Source: Kitasatospora sp. NBC_00374
Lineage (GTDB): Bacteria > Actinomycetota > Actinomycetes > Streptomycetales > Streptomycetaceae
DNA length: 64,000 nucleotides
Reading direction: 5' to 3'
NCBI RefSeq assembly: GCF_041434935.1
Contig: NZ_CP107964.1
Coordinates: 1,054,001-1,118,000 of the forward strand
Below, piece after piece: positions 33,786 to 45,239 of this stretch. Below the pieces are notes generated by a model that had not been told where the DNA came from, did no database searches, and saw nothing but the letters and a program-made list of their open reading frames with translations. Position numbers and translations under genes: made by a program. The stretch's first letter is position 1. Each line of letters starts with the position of its first letter.

Positions 33786-35039
33786 GTGGTGACCGATCGC
33801 CGGCACGTCACGGCCACGGCCTCCCGCCCGGCCGGCGGGTGGACCGACGAGGCGGCCCTGGCGGCCGTCACCGACACCCTCGGCCTCGGGGTGGCGTACG
33901 AGATCCTGGACGGCGGCTCCCCGGCCCGGGTGTACCGGGCCACCACCTCGGCCGGGGAGGACCTGGCGGTCAAGGTCCTGGTTCCCGCGCCGGGCGCCGT
34001 GGACGGCCACGACCTGGTGTCCTTTCGCCGCAAGCTCGGCCAGATCGAGCTACTGCGCACCCTGGCACCGCGGCTGGCGGCGCACTACCTGCCGATCGTG
34101 CACGTCGTCGACGGTGACGGGTGGTCGGCCTGTACGACGCCGTTCTACGACTCGGCGGACCTGGCGGCGCCTCTGCGGGAGTCGCCGCAGGGCACGCGGG
34201 AGTTCTTCGACCGGTACACGGCACTCGTCAGGACCCTTGTCCTGGACGGGTACGCCGTGCGGTCCCACCCCACCCCGGCCGGGTACGTGGCGGAGACCGT
34301 CGTGGGCCGGTTCCTCCGACGGCTGCCCGTGCTGCGAGCGGCACTGCCCGCCGACCTGATGACGGCCGAGCGCCTCACGGTCAACGGCGTGCCGTGCGAG
34401 GCCCCGCACCTCGTGCTGGAACGCCTGGCGGGCCGGCTGGCCCGGATGGCGCCGGCCAGGTTGATGGCCCCCGCCCACGGGGACGCCAACACCCGCAACG
34501 TGCTGCTGTCCGCCCGCCCCGGTGCGGCGGCGGCGGACTTCCGGCTCATCGATCCGCGCGGCTCCACCGAGCCGTGGGATCCGGTCTACGACCTGGCGAA
34601 GACCCTGTTCAGCCTCAGCGTGTGGGATCCAGCGCTCCGGCTGGGCTTCTCGGTGCGCAGGTCGCGGCGGTACGGCTACCGGGTGGGGTTCCGGCAGCCG
34701 GCCTTCCCGGGCTACCGCGCGGCGATTCACCGGTTCCTGCCCCACCTGGAGTCGTGCGAGAGCCTGTCGGGCCTGTTCCGCGACGATCCGGGCTGGCTGC
34801 AGCGGCTGCTGCTCACCCACGACCTGCATGTCCTGGCGGAGGCACCGTGCCGGCTCTCGGACCGCAAGCCCAAGCCCGACCTGCGGGGAGGGGACTCCGC
34901 ACCCGAGGAGCTCGCACTCGGCCACTATCTGCTCGGCACCCTGCTGATCAACGATCTCGCCGCGCAGCTCGGCCGTGCCGGGCACGTGGACGCCGGGAGC
35001 CACCTGGCCCTGGTGACCGACCACCTCCCCGGCGGGTGA
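33786..35039 (+). CDS. APH/choline-kinase-like small-molecule kinase
   Basis: A 417-residue protein with a protein-kinase-like fold. The catalytic loop is PAHGDANTRNVLL, and the metal-binding loop is FRLIDPRGSTEPWDPVYDLAK, as in aminoglycoside and sugar phosphotransferases. N-terminal lobe features are GGSPARVYRATT and DLAVKVL. It probably phosphorylates a hydroxyl of a sugar-like substrate, either a pathway intermediate or the product for self-protection. GAGGAG lies 5 nt before the GTG at 33786. Last of three rightward genes, convergent with the reductase. Confidence 0.8.
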   Translation: MVTDRRHVTATASRPAGGWTDEAALAAVTDTLGLGVAYEILDGGSPARVYRATTSAGEDLAVKVLVPAPGAVDGHDLVSFRRKLGQIELLRTLAPRLAAHYLPIVHVVDGDGWSACTTPFYDSADLAAPLRESPQGTREFFDRYTALVRTLVLDGYAVRSHPTPAGYVAETVVGRFLRRLPVLRAALPADLMTAERLTVNGVPCEAPHLVLERLAGRLARMAPARLMAPAHGDANTRNVLLSARPGAAAADFRLIDPRGSTEPWDPVYDLAKTLFSLSVWDPALRLGFSVRRSRRYGYRVGFRQPAFPGYRAAIHRFLPHLESCESLSGLFRDDPGWLQRLLLTHDLHVLAEAPCRLSDRKPKPDLRGGDSAPEELALGHYLLGTLLINDLAAQLGRAGHVDAGSHLALVTDHLPGG

Positions 35040-35074
35040 CCTGGCGATCGGCCCGCACCGCAGGTGGCAGGCCG

Positions 35075-35953
35075 TCAAGCCGGCGGCAGCCCCGCCAGAT
35101 GGGCGAGCGCGGAGTCCAGTCCCGGGCCCAGCAGGCGGTGCCGGGTGCTGCGCAGCACCAGCCGCGGCGGGCGGCGGCAAGCGGAGTGGGCCTCCGGCCC
35201 ATGGGCGGCCACCACCCGGGTCGGCAGGTCCAGTGCCTGCCGGACTCCGGACATCAGCTCGAATCGGGTCACCACGTCGCTGCCGCCGTAGTGCACGACA
35301 CCCTTGCGATCCCACAGTCGGGCCAGGGCCGGGCCGAGGCTGGGAAGGTAGACGGGGGCGCAGACCAGGTCCGTGCGGGCGGTGGTCGTCGGCCCGGCCA
35401 GCCGAGCCAGGAAGGTGTTCGACCAGGGCCCGCGTCCGAAGACGAGGGGGATCCGGAGGATCAGGTGTCCGCCGTCGGCGAGCAGCAGGTCCTCGGCCGC
35501 CGCCTTGGTCCGCCCGTAGACGTTGACGGGGGATCGGGGGTCCTCCTCGGTGTACTGGTGACGGGTGCCGTCGAAGACGTTGTCGCTGGACAGGAGGACC
35601 AGCTTCGCCGCCGAGCCGCGCACGGCATCCAGCAGCACCTCGACGGGACGGACGTTGAGGCGGTGGGCCAGCTCCGGGTCGGCTTCGGCCGCCTCCAGCG
35701 GGACCAGGCCGGCCGCGTGGACGACCAGGTCGAAGCCGTCGGCCACCAGCGCCGCCAGCCGCCGCTCGTCGCGCAGGTCCACGTGGACCAGCCCCGCGAT
35801 CGGCCGGGTGGCGAAGGTGCCGACGACCTCGTGACGGGGTCTCAGGGAGGTCCACAGGCCGCCCCCGACGAACCCCGACGCGCCGAGCAGCAGGATCCTC
35901 AGGCGCGGGCTCGAAGGGAGTTCGCTCCCGCCCGACTGCCAGAACAGGCTCAT
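35075..35953 (-). CDS. NAD(P)-dependent sugar reductase/epimerase, RmlD-like
   Basis: A 292-residue short-chain dehydrogenase of the extended type. It has the Rossmann motif LLLGASGFVGGGL, LLSSDNVFDG, and the YxxxK pair in YGRTKAAAE. RmlD-like proteins reduce 4-keto sugars; the exact reaction is open. Two ATGs are possible (35962 and 35953). I prefer 35953 because TAAAAT at 35966-35961 sits 7 nt upstream and would give a leaderless message starting on that ATG. It is transcribed away from the Zn dehydrogenase across a very short gap. Confidence 0.82.
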   Translation of the reverse strand: MSLFWQSGGSELPSSPRLRILLLGASGFVGGGLWTSLRPRHEVVGTFATRPIAGLVHVDLRDERRLAALVADGFDLVVHAAGLVPLEAAEADPELAHRLNVRPVEVLLDAVRGSAAKLVLLSSDNVFDGTRHQYTEEDPRSPVNVYGRTKAAAEDLLLADGGHLILRIPLVFGRGPWSNTFLARLAGPTTTARTDLVCAPVYLPSLGPALARLWDRKGVVHYGGSDVVTRFELMSGVRQALDLPTRVVAAHGPEAHSACRRPPRLVLRSTRHRLLGPGLDSALAHLAGLPPA

Positions 35954-36000
35954 ATCGGGCATTTTATGACACTGTTGGCGAGACCCGGTGGGAGGCTGCG
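35954..36000. promoter_or_regulatory. Very short divergent promoter, reductase / dehydrogenase
   Basis: Only 47 bp separate two divergent starts. On the minus strand the AT-rich TAAAAT (35966-35961) is a -10-like box 7 nt before the ATG at 35953. On the plus strand GGGAGG lies 5 nt before ATG 36001. Promoters of the two genes must overlap here. Confidence 0.5.
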
Positions 36001-37047
36001 ATGAAGGCCGTCGTGTTCGAAGAGGTGGGCCTGGCGGGCATCCACGAGCGTGAGGTCCCTTCCCTCGACGTCGGCGAGGTCCTGGTCAAGGTGGCTGCCA
36101 CCGGCATCTGCGGCACGGACCGGGCGATCCTGCTGGGTGAGTTCCCGGCGCGACGCGGTGTGGTGCTGGGGCACGAGGCGGTCGGCGCGGTGGCCGTGGT
36201 CGGGTCCGGCGTCGGCTCGGTGGCACCGGGCGACCGTGTGGTGATCAACCCGACGTACTACTGCGGCCGGTGCCGTCCCTGCCGCCGGGGAATGCCGGCC
36301 CACTGCCCGGCCAAGGCAGGCCGGGAGGTCGGCGTCGACCGGGACGGGACGATGGCCGACTTCGCCGTCGTGCCCGAGCGCTTCGTCCATCAGCTGCCCG
36401 CCTCGGTGTCCTACCGGCGAGGGGCCCTGGTGGAACCGCTCGCCTGCGTGCTGAACAACCTGAGGGCGGCTCAGCCGCGGTGGGACGACCAGGTGCTCGT
36501 GCTCGGCGGCGGTCCCATCGGCGCACTGTGCGCGATGGTCCTGGCGCGGCGCGGCGCCAGGGTGACACTGGCCGAGCGTGATCCGGGGAGGGTGGAGATC
36601 GCCCGCCGGCTGCTGCCGCGAACGGTGCGGGTGCTTGCCCCGGAGGAGGCGGCCGGGCCAGGACGGCAGGCGTCCGACGTGGTCATCGACACCACGGGGT
36701 CGGTACCGGTCGACGTCCTGAGCGCCGTGGCGGCCGGGGGCACGGTCGTGGTGATGGGCGAGCGGGAGGCCGGCGTCGCCACCGTCCCGCTGAGGGCCCT
36801 GGTGACCAGAGGGATCCGCCTGGTGGGGGCGGGACCGTACCGGCCGACGGACTTCGAGCTGGCGGTGGACCTCGCACGGGATCTGCCACTCGAGGAACTG
36901 GTCACCCACGTGCTGCCGCTCGAACGGTACACCGAGGCCCTGGCGCTGCTGGCGGTCGCACCGGACGGGCCGGGCCGGTCCTCGCCCGGCCACGGGTACG
37001 GCGCGATGAAGGTCCTGCTCGCCTCGGACGAAAGCCTGACCTCATGA
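36001..37047 (+). CDS. Zinc-dependent alcohol/polyol dehydrogenase (GutB1-like)
   Basis: A 348-residue medium-chain dehydrogenase. Catalytic zinc ligands are Cys 37 (GICGTD) and His58-Glu59 (LGHEAVG). The structural zinc site has Cys 88, 91, 94 and 102 (CGRCRPC...HC). The nucleotide-binding glycine motif is LGGGPIGALCAM. Sorbitol and threonine dehydrogenases share this plan. In azasugar biosynthesis a GutB1-type enzyme oxidises the amino-hexitol so it can cyclise to the imine; the role here is inferred from the neighbouring aminotransferase and phosphatase. It overlaps the GH35-type gene by ATGA. Confidence 0.9.
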   Translation: MKAVVFEEVGLAGIHEREVPSLDVGEVLVKVAATGICGTDRAILLGEFPARRGVVLGHEAVGAVAVVGSGVGSVAPGDRVVINPTYYCGRCRPCRRGMPAHCPAKAGREVGVDRDGTMADFAVVPERFVHQLPASVSYRRGALVEPLACVLNNLRAAQPRWDDQVLVLGGGPIGALCAMVLARRGARVTLAERDPGRVEIARRLLPRTVRVLAPEEAAGPGRQASDVVIDTTGSVPVDVLSAVAAGGTVVVMGEREAGVATVPLRALVTRGIRLVGAGPYRPTDFELAVDLARDLPLEELVTHVLPLERYTEALALLAVAPDGPGRSSPGHGYGAMKVLLASDESLTS

Positions 37048-39224
37048 GCGCCGGACAGGACGGTGCGCGTCCGTCCTTCGTGGACGGAACGCTCTGGCTG
37101 GACGAGCACCCCCGGTTCCTCATCACCGGTGAGTACCCCTACTACCGGGATCACCGCGGGCGGTGGGCGGCCAAGCTGGGCGCCATCCGCGCCGCCGGCA
37201 TCGAAGTGGTGACCTGCTACGTCCCCTGGCGGCACCACGAGATCACCCAGGGCGGCGGCCGGCGGTTCTGCTTCGACCGGGACGGCAACCGCGATCTGGC
37301 CGCCTTCCTGGAGCTGATCAGGGCGACGGGTCTGCTCGCGCTGCTGAAACCGGGCCCCTTCGTCCATGCCGAACTTCCCTTCGGCGGGCTGCCCGACCGG
37401 ATCAGCCCCACCTTCGATCCGGATCGGCACGCCGCACGGTCGGCCGACGGCCGACCGCTGCCCTGCCAGCAGTTCGCGCTCCCGTCGGCTCTGGACCCGA
37501 GGTTCCTGGAGGACGCGACGGGCTGGCTCCGCGCGGTCGGCCGGTTCCTCCAGCCGTTCGTGCATCCGCAGGGGCCGGTCGTCGCCGTCCAGATCGGCAA
37601 CGAGGGGCACTACGGGGAGACCGCCCTTCCGATCGACGCGCTCGACTACTCGCAGCCGGGTGCCGACGCCTTCGCCCGCTTCGCGCCCGGCGTGCACGCG
37701 CCCACCCGAGCGGCGGATCCGCCCTCCCCGAACGGGCTTCTCTCCCTCGTCAGTTGGGGACAGTGGTCGGCCGAGGTGCTCGCCGCCGGGACGGCGAAAC
37801 TGGCCGAGGCGCTCGGGCCGGACATCCCCGTCTTCACCACGTACTCACCGCCGGCCAGGGCCGACCGCGTCCCCGGCCGGGCGGCCGGACGGTACGACGC
37901 CTGGCTGGCCAGGAACAGGGTCGGCGCGCCCACCGCACTGCCCCGCGCCTACACGAGCTGGGCGGGCAACGTGCTGGCGGACGAAGAGGCGCTGGTCAAC
38001 TACGTGCTGGCGGCCAAGGGGGGACGAGGCCCCAACATCGAGGAGAACTGGGGGCTGCGCTGGGCGGACGCGAGTTGCGCCTTCCCGGTGGTGCCGATCC
38101 ACCACACCCTGCTCGGCGTGGCGTGCGGGGCGACCGGCATCAGCGTCTACCCGGCCTGCGCCACCGCGGGCTGGGGCGACCACCTCGCGGTGGACCGCTC
38201 CTGGCTGGCGGAGACGGCCGGTGATCCCGCCCAGTTCGATCCGCCGTACGGGGACGCCGCTCCGATCCTGGTCGACGCCGGCCCCGGCCCGGCCTTCGCC
38301 GCCGTACGGGTGCTGACCCACTTCCTGGCCGGCCAGCAGGACGCGCTGGCCGTCTCCCGCCCGGAGCCCGGAGTGCGGTGGGGTGTCCATCCGCCGTACG
38401 CCGCGATCGGTGCGTGGTCCTGGGCGACGAGCCGGCGCAGCGGCGGGGACGCGGATCGGCCCGTGCCCTCGGCCGGTCGGACCCTGCTGCCGTTCGTCGC
38501 CCACTGCCTGCGGCGCAACCTGCCCTTCCAGCTGGAGGAACTGACCGGCCGGACCGCACTCGACGCCGATGCGGGGCCACTGGTCACGGTGTCGGGCCGC
38601 TTCATGGAGCAGGCCCTGCAGCAGCGGCTCGCCCGGTTCACCGAGCAGGGCGGGTCGCTTCTCGTGCTGGGGGAACTCCCCCACCTGGACGAGAACCTGC
38701 GCTCCTGTACCGATCTGGCCGATGCGGTGCGACGGTGTGCCGCGCCACCGGGCGGGCCGGCCAGGGTGCGTACGGTGGCCCTCGGCGGGAGGCCCGTCGG
38801 GACGGCCGTCGAGGAGTGGCTCGGCGAGAGCCGCGGCGTACCGCCACGTGCCGGGGCGGGGGCGTGGCTGGAACTGCGCAGGACCACCGCGGATCCCGAG
38901 GACGTGCTCGTCTTCCTCCTCAACCGCTCAGGCGGACCCTTGCGGGCACGCACCACGTGCGGGGAGCACGGCATCGCCGTCGACCTCGTCGGGGACGGAT
39001 GCGCCGCCGTGCGGGTGTCGCACGGACGGCTGGCGGCGTGCTACGTGAAGGGGCTGAACGAGCAGACCGGCGCGGGGGTACCCGTCCGGGTACGGGTCGG
39101 ACGCGAGCTGCTGCACGCCGACCGGCCGTGCGACCTGTCCGCCGTGCGCGGGCCGGGCGGCTTCGAGCTGCGCACCGCCGCATCGCACGGCGCGGCCCGC
39201 GTGCTCCTGCCGGAGGGGCCATGA
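37044..39224 (+). CDS. GH35-type beta-galactosidase-like glycoside hydrolase
   Basis: A 726-residue protein without a signal peptide, so probably cytosolic. The N-terminal barrel has FLITGEYPYYRDHRGRW, VVTCYVPWRHHE, LKPGPFVHAELPFGGLP and the acid/base Glu at about 187 in QIGNEGHYG, typical of GH35. The nucleophile is less clear; PNIEENWG near 333 is a candidate. C-terminal beta domains follow. In the cluster it could trim a glycosylated intermediate, or be the target or a resistant copy for an iminosugar product (inference). Coupled by 4-bp overlaps to the dehydrogenase before and the ROK kinase after. Confidence 0.82.
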   Translation: MSAGQDGARPSFVDGTLWLDEHPRFLITGEYPYYRDHRGRWAAKLGAIRAAGIEVVTCYVPWRHHEITQGGGRRFCFDRDGNRDLAAFLELIRATGLLALLKPGPFVHAELPFGGLPDRISPTFDPDRHAARSADGRPLPCQQFALPSALDPRFLEDATGWLRAVGRFLQPFVHPQGPVVAVQIGNEGHYGETALPIDALDYSQPGADAFARFAPGVHAPTRAADPPSPNGLLSLVSWGQWSAEVLAAGTAKLAEALGPDIPVFTTYSPPARADRVPGRAAGRYDAWLARNRVGAPTALPRAYTSWAGNVLADEEALVNYVLAAKGGRGPNIEENWGLRWADASCAFPVVPIHHTLLGVACGATGISVYPACATAGWGDHLAVDRSWLAETAGDPAQFDPPYGDAAPILVDAGPGPAFAAVRVLTHFLAGQQDALAVSRPEPGVRWGVHPPYAAIGAWSWATSRRSGGDADRPVPSAGRTLLPFVAHCLRRNLPFQLEELTGRTALDADAGPLVTVSGRFMEQALQQRLARFTEQGGSLLVLGELPHLDENLRSCTDLADAVRRCAAPPGGPARVRTVALGGRPVGTAVEEWLGESRGVPPRAGAGAWLELRRTTADPEDVLVFLLNRSGGPLRARTTCGEHGIAVDLVGDGCAAVRVSHGRLAACYVKGLNEQTGAGVPVRVRVGRELLHADRPCDLSAVRGPGGFELRTAASHGAARVLLPEGP

Positions 39225-40213
39225 CGTCGTCGTCCCCGTCGCCGCTCCGGGCCGCCGCCCCGGCAGAGGCTGTCGGCGTCGATGTCGGCGCCACGAAGAT
39301 CGCGGCGGTGCGGGTGACGGCCGACGGCGCAGTGTCGGCGCGGGCCCGCTGTACCACTCCGCGCCGCACGGCGGACGCGCTGGTCGGTGCCGTCGGCGAC
39401 CTGGTGGCGCAGGTGCGCGGCAAGCGGGTCACCGCGGTCGGCGTCGGGCTGCCGGGGATGGTCGACACCCGTACCGGGGCGCTGGCCTTCGCACCCGGTC
39501 TGGACTTCGCGCGGGCTCCGCTCCGGGCGCTGATCGCGGACGCGGTGGGACTTCCGGTGGTGACCGACAACGACGCGAACGCGGCCGCGTGGGCGGAGTA
39601 CCGCCTTGGCGCGGGGCGCGGACACGACCACCTGGTGCTGGTGACGCTGGGCACGGGTCTGGGGTGCGGCGTGGTCGTCGCCGGGCGCCTGCTTCGCGGC
39701 TCGCACGGCTTCGCGGCCGAGGCCAGCCACCTGACGGTCGATCCGCACGGCCCGCTGTGCGAGTGCGGCTACCGCGGGTGCTGGGGAGTGTCGGCGTCCG
39801 GCGCCGCCATCGCGAGACTCGGGCGACAGGCCGCGGCGGCCCACCCGACGTCACTGCTGGCCCGCCTGATCGGCCGGGGCACCCCGGGCGCGGGAGAGGC
39901 GGTCACCGCGGCCGCCCGCAGCGGCGACGAGCGGGCCCTGGCGATCCTGGACCGGGTGGGAACGCTCACCGGCACCGGGCTGGCCGCCCTGGCCAACCTG
40001 TTCGACCCCTCCGTGGTGGTCGTCGGAGGCGGTCCGATCTCCGCCGGAGAACTGCTGCTCGCACCCGCGCGTGCCTCGTTCGCCCGTCGGCTCTACTCAC
40101 CCGGAGATCGCCCGCCCGTGCCCGTGCTGACGGCCCGCTTCGCCAATGACGCCGGCGCGATCGGCGCCGCGATGCTGGCGATCGACCGGCTCGCGGACGA
40201 CGGAAGGCCTTGA
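39221..40213 (+). CDS. ROK-family sugar kinase
   Basis: A 330-residue kinase. ATP-site motif VGVDVGATKIAAV, catalytic VVTDNDANAAAW, GTGLGCGVVV, and the ROK zinc motif CECGYRGCW are all present. ROK kinases phosphorylate hexoses such as glucose or N-acetylmannosamine. The ATG overlaps the GH35-type stop. Its stop is 1 bp from the stop of the convergent mycothiol-dependent dehydrogenase, so the cluster ends without a spacer or hairpin. It could supply or recycle a hexose phosphate for the proposed azasugar route. Confidence 0.9.
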   Translation: MTSSSPSPLRAAAPAEAVGVDVGATKIAAVRVTADGAVSARARCTTPRRTADALVGAVGDLVAQVRGKRVTAVGVGLPGMVDTRTGALAFAPGLDFARAPLRALIADAVGLPVVTDNDANAAAWAEYRLGAGRGHDHLVLVTLGTGLGCGVVVAGRLLRGSHGFAAEASHLTVDPHGPLCECGYRGCWGVSASGAAIARLGRQAAAAHPTSLLARLIGRGTPGAGEAVTAAARSGDERALAILDRVGTLTGTGLAALANLFDPSVVVVGGGPISAGELLLAPARASFARRLYSPGDRPPVPVLTARFANDAGAIGAAMLAIDRLADDGRP

Positions 40214-40214
40214 G

Positions 40215-41300
40215 TCAGAAGACCACCACCGAGCGCAGCACATCACCGTTGTGCATGCGGGCGAAGGCGGCCTCGACGTCGGTCAACGGGATGGTCTCGG
40301 TGACGAAGGCGTCCAGGTCCAGCCGCCCCTGCAGGTAGAGGTCGATCAGCATGGGGAAGTCCCGCGAGGGCAGGCAGTCGCCGTACCAGGAGGACCTGAG
40401 CGCGCCGCCCCGGCCGAAGACGTCCAGCAGCGGCAACTCGAGGGTCATCTCGGGGGTCGGCACGCCGACCAGGACGACGGTGCCGGCGAGGTCGCGGGCG
40501 TAGAAGGCCTGCCGGTAGGTCTCCGGGCGGCCGACGGCCTCGATGACGACGTCCGCACCGCGGCCGCCGGTGAGCTCGCGGATCGCTTCCACGGCGTCGC
40601 GCCCACGGGAGTTGACGGTGTGGGTGGCGCCGAGCTTCTGCGCGGTGGCGAGCTTGGTGTCGTCGATGTCGACGGCGATGATCCGGGCGGCCCCGGCCAG
40701 TCGGGAGCCCATGATGGCGGCGTTGCCGACTCCACCGCAGCCGATGACCGCGACGCTGTCGCCCCGGGAGACCCCGCCGGTGTTGACGGCGGCGCCGAGG
40801 CCTGCCATGACGCCGCAGCCGAGCAGTCCGGCGGCGAGGGGCGAGGCGGCGGGGTCGACCTTGGTGCACTGGCCCGCCGCGACCAGGGTCTTCTCCGCGA
40901 AGGCGCCAATGCCGAGCGCCGGGGAGAGTTCGGTGCCGTCCGCAAGGGTCATCCTCTGCTTGGCGTTGTGGGTGTTGAAGCAGTACCAGGGGCGCCCTCG
41001 CCTGCAGGAGCGGCACTGTCCGCACACCGCACGCCAGTTCAGAACGACGAAGTCGCCGGGCGCGACCTCGGTCACTCCCTCGCCCACCGACTCCACGGTC
41101 CCGGCGGCCTCGTGCCCGAGCAGGAACGGGAACTCGTCGTTGATCCCGCCCTCCCGGTAGTGCAGGTCGGTGTGGCAGACACCGCAGGCCGCGATCTCGA
41201 CCACCGCCTCACCCGGGCCCGGATCCGGCACGATGACCGTCTCGATCCTGACCGCCTCGCCCCTGCCTCCGGCGACGACACCTTTGACCTGCTGGACCAT
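40215..41300 (-). CDS. mscR: S-(hydroxymethyl)mycothiol dehydrogenase (formaldehyde detoxification)
   Basis: A 361-residue zinc alcohol dehydrogenase of the mycothiol-dependent formaldehyde dehydrogenase/S-nitrosomycothiol reductase group. It shows QQVKGVVA at the start, [14 protein letters not shown] and GHEAAGTVE (catalytic Zn), [15 protein letters not shown] (structural Zn) and [11 protein letters not shown]. It oxidises the mycothiol adduct of formaldehyde. Formaldehyde arises from the demethylations encoded next door, so the gene fits at the end of the leftward dimethylglycine dehydrogenase/Rieske operon (55 bp after the Rieske gene). ATG 41300 gives the family's usual 361 residues; a TTG at 41309 is less likely. 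Confidence 0.92.
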   Translation of the reverse strand: MVQQVKGVVAGGRGEAVRIETVIVPDPGPGEAVVEIAACGVCHTDLHYREGGINDEFPFLLGHEAAGTVESVGEGVTEVAPGDFVVLNWRAVCGQCRSCRRGRPWYCFNTHNAKQRMTLADGTELSPALGIGAFAEKTLVAAGQCTKVDPAASPLAAGLLGCGVMAGLGAAVNTGGVSRGDSVAVIGCGGVGNAAIMGSRLAGAARIIAVDIDDTKLATAQKLGATHTVNSRGRDAVEAIRELTGGRGADVVIEAVGRPETYRQAFYARDLAGTVVLVGVPTPEMTLELPLLDVFGRGGALRSSWYGDCLPSRDFPMLIDLYLQGRLDLDAFVTETIPLTDVEAAFARMHNGDVLRSVVVF

Positions 41301-41354
41301 GAAGCACAACCTTCCGCCGGGTGGAGGGAAACGGTGTCGGTACGAGCCAGTGCG

Positions 41355-42473
41355 TCAGCCGCGGAGCCGGTCGGTGACCCATTCGTGGAACGCGCCGATG
41401 TGGTGCTCGCTCGGCACCAGCACACCGCCGGTCCGGTAGGCGCGCGAGTCCATGGCGGGCTGGCAGCGCTCACAGGCGTCGAAGTCCTGGACGTTGACCC
41501 GGTGGAACAGCTCCACCGAGCGGGAGACGTCGCGGCCCGCCTCGACGACGTCCTTGAGGAAGAGCCAGTCGCACTCCACGACCGTGTGGTCGGCGGCGAG
41601 CGGGAACATCCGGTGCACGATGACATGGTCGGGCACCAGGTTGATGAACACCTGCGGCTTGACCGTGATCGCGTAGTACCTGCGGTCCTGGTCCTCGGAG
41701 ACGGTCGGGATCCGGTCCACGCCCGCGCTGCCGTCGACGGTGAAACCCTCGGCCTCGTCGGCGAACTCGGCACCGTGGCCCACGTAGTACTGCGCCGCGT
41801 AGCCGCCGGCGAACTCGGGGAGCACCTCGGTCAGTTCGGGGTGGATGGTGGCGCAGTGGTAGCACTCCATGAAGTTCTCGATGATCAGCTTCCAGTTGGC
41901 CTTCACCTCGTAGCGGATCCGGCGGCCGACCGCGAGCCCCTCGGTCTGGTAGCGCTCGATCGCCTCGGGGCTGCCCAGGCGCTCCGTCGCTGCGCCGATC
42001 ACGTCGGCCTCGAAGGACGGCGGCTCCTCGGCCAGGCACACCCACACGTAGCCGAGCCACTCGCGCAGGTGCACCGGGACCAGGCCGTAGGTGGTGCGGT
42101 CGACATCCGGCATGCTGGTGAGGTTGGGCGCGGCGACGAGCCTGCCGTCCAGGCCGTAGGTCCAGGCGTGGTACGGGCATTGGAAGTTCCGCTTGACCTC
42201 GCCCTGCTCCTCGGTGCACAGCCGCGCGCCGCGGTGGCGGCAGATGTTGAGGAACGCCCTGACGCTGCCGTCCCGGGACCGGGTGATCAGCACGCTCTCC
42301 CGGCCGACCTGCACGGTCCGGAAGCTGCCCGGCTTGTCCAGGTCACTCGCGCGCACGGCACAGAACCACATCTGCTCGAAGATCTTCTCCTGTTCCAGCG
42401 CGAAGATCTGCGGGTCGGTGTAGAAGGAGCCCGGGAGGGTGCGGATCAGGCTCGACGGGAGCTCGGTGGTCAC
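41355..42473 (-). CDS. gbcA: Rieske oxygenase, glycine betaine demethylase alpha subunit (GbcA-like)
   Basis: A 372-residue ring-hydroxylating-type oxygenase. Rieske ligands are CRHRGARLC...CPYHAWTYG. The mononuclear iron site follows NWKLIIENFMECYHCATIHPEL. The N-terminal LIRTLPGSFYTD and the ending ERCQP...HHIGAFHEWV match GbcA/stachydrine demethylase relatives. It converts glycine betaine to dimethylglycine and formaldehyde. GTG 42473 has AAAGG upstream and gives the typical start; a GTG at 42503 is possible. Electrons likely come from the ferredoxin and reductase at 49464-51010. It follows the dimethylglycine dehydrogenase gene. Confidence 0.88.
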   Translation of the reverse strand: MTTELPSSLIRTLPGSFYTDPQIFALEQEKIFEQMWFCAVRASDLDKPGSFRTVQVGRESVLITRSRDGSVRAFLNICRHRGARLCTEEQGEVKRNFQCPYHAWTYGLDGRLVAAPNLTSMPDVDRTTYGLVPVHLREWLGYVWVCLAEEPPSFEADVIGAATERLGSPEAIERYQTEGLAVGRRIRYEVKANWKLIIENFMECYHCATIHPELTEVLPEFAGGYAAQYYVGHGAEFADEAEGFTVDGSAGVDRIPTVSEDQDRRYYAITVKPQVFINLVPDHVIVHRMFPLAADHTVVECDWLFLKDVVEAGRDVSRSVELFHRVNVQDFDACERCQPAMDSRAYRTGGVLVPSEHHIGAFHEWVTDRLRG

Positions 42474-42527
42474 GGCGGTAGGCCTTTCGTCAGGGGAACG
42501 CACGACTGGAGAAGGCTCAGCGCCGGT

Positions 42528-45066
<2,539 letters not shown>

Positions 45067-45145
45067 AGAAACAGACTCGGGCCCACATCACGAGCTGTCA
45101 AGACCCGCCGCCGGCACGAACCGCAGACCGTCCGAGCGCTCTCCC

Positions 45146-45174
45146 TTGACAGGAATATGAGGCCCTTCCATACT
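45146..45174 (+). promoter_or_regulatory. Promoter of the aldehyde dehydrogenase gene
   Basis: A consensus -35 (TTGACA, 45146-45151) is followed after 17 bp by CATACT (45169-45174) as -10. The operator palindrome at 45183-45220 starts right where transcription would begin. Confidence 0.65.
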
Positions 45175-45182
45175 CGCCGACA

Positions 45183-45220
45183 AGTTGCGCATGGAGACAA
45201 ACGTCTCGTATCGCGCAACT
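45183..45220 (+). promoter_or_regulatory. Palindromic operator, probable IclR-type site
   Basis: Arms AGTTGCGC (45183-45190) and GCGCAACT (45213-45220) are perfect inverted repeats; inside them GAGAC-aaac-GTCTC (45194-45207) forms a second dyad. Its place just downstream of the promoter suggests repression. Confidence 0.65.
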
Positions 45221-45239
45221 CACGAGAAAGGCGGCGCCT

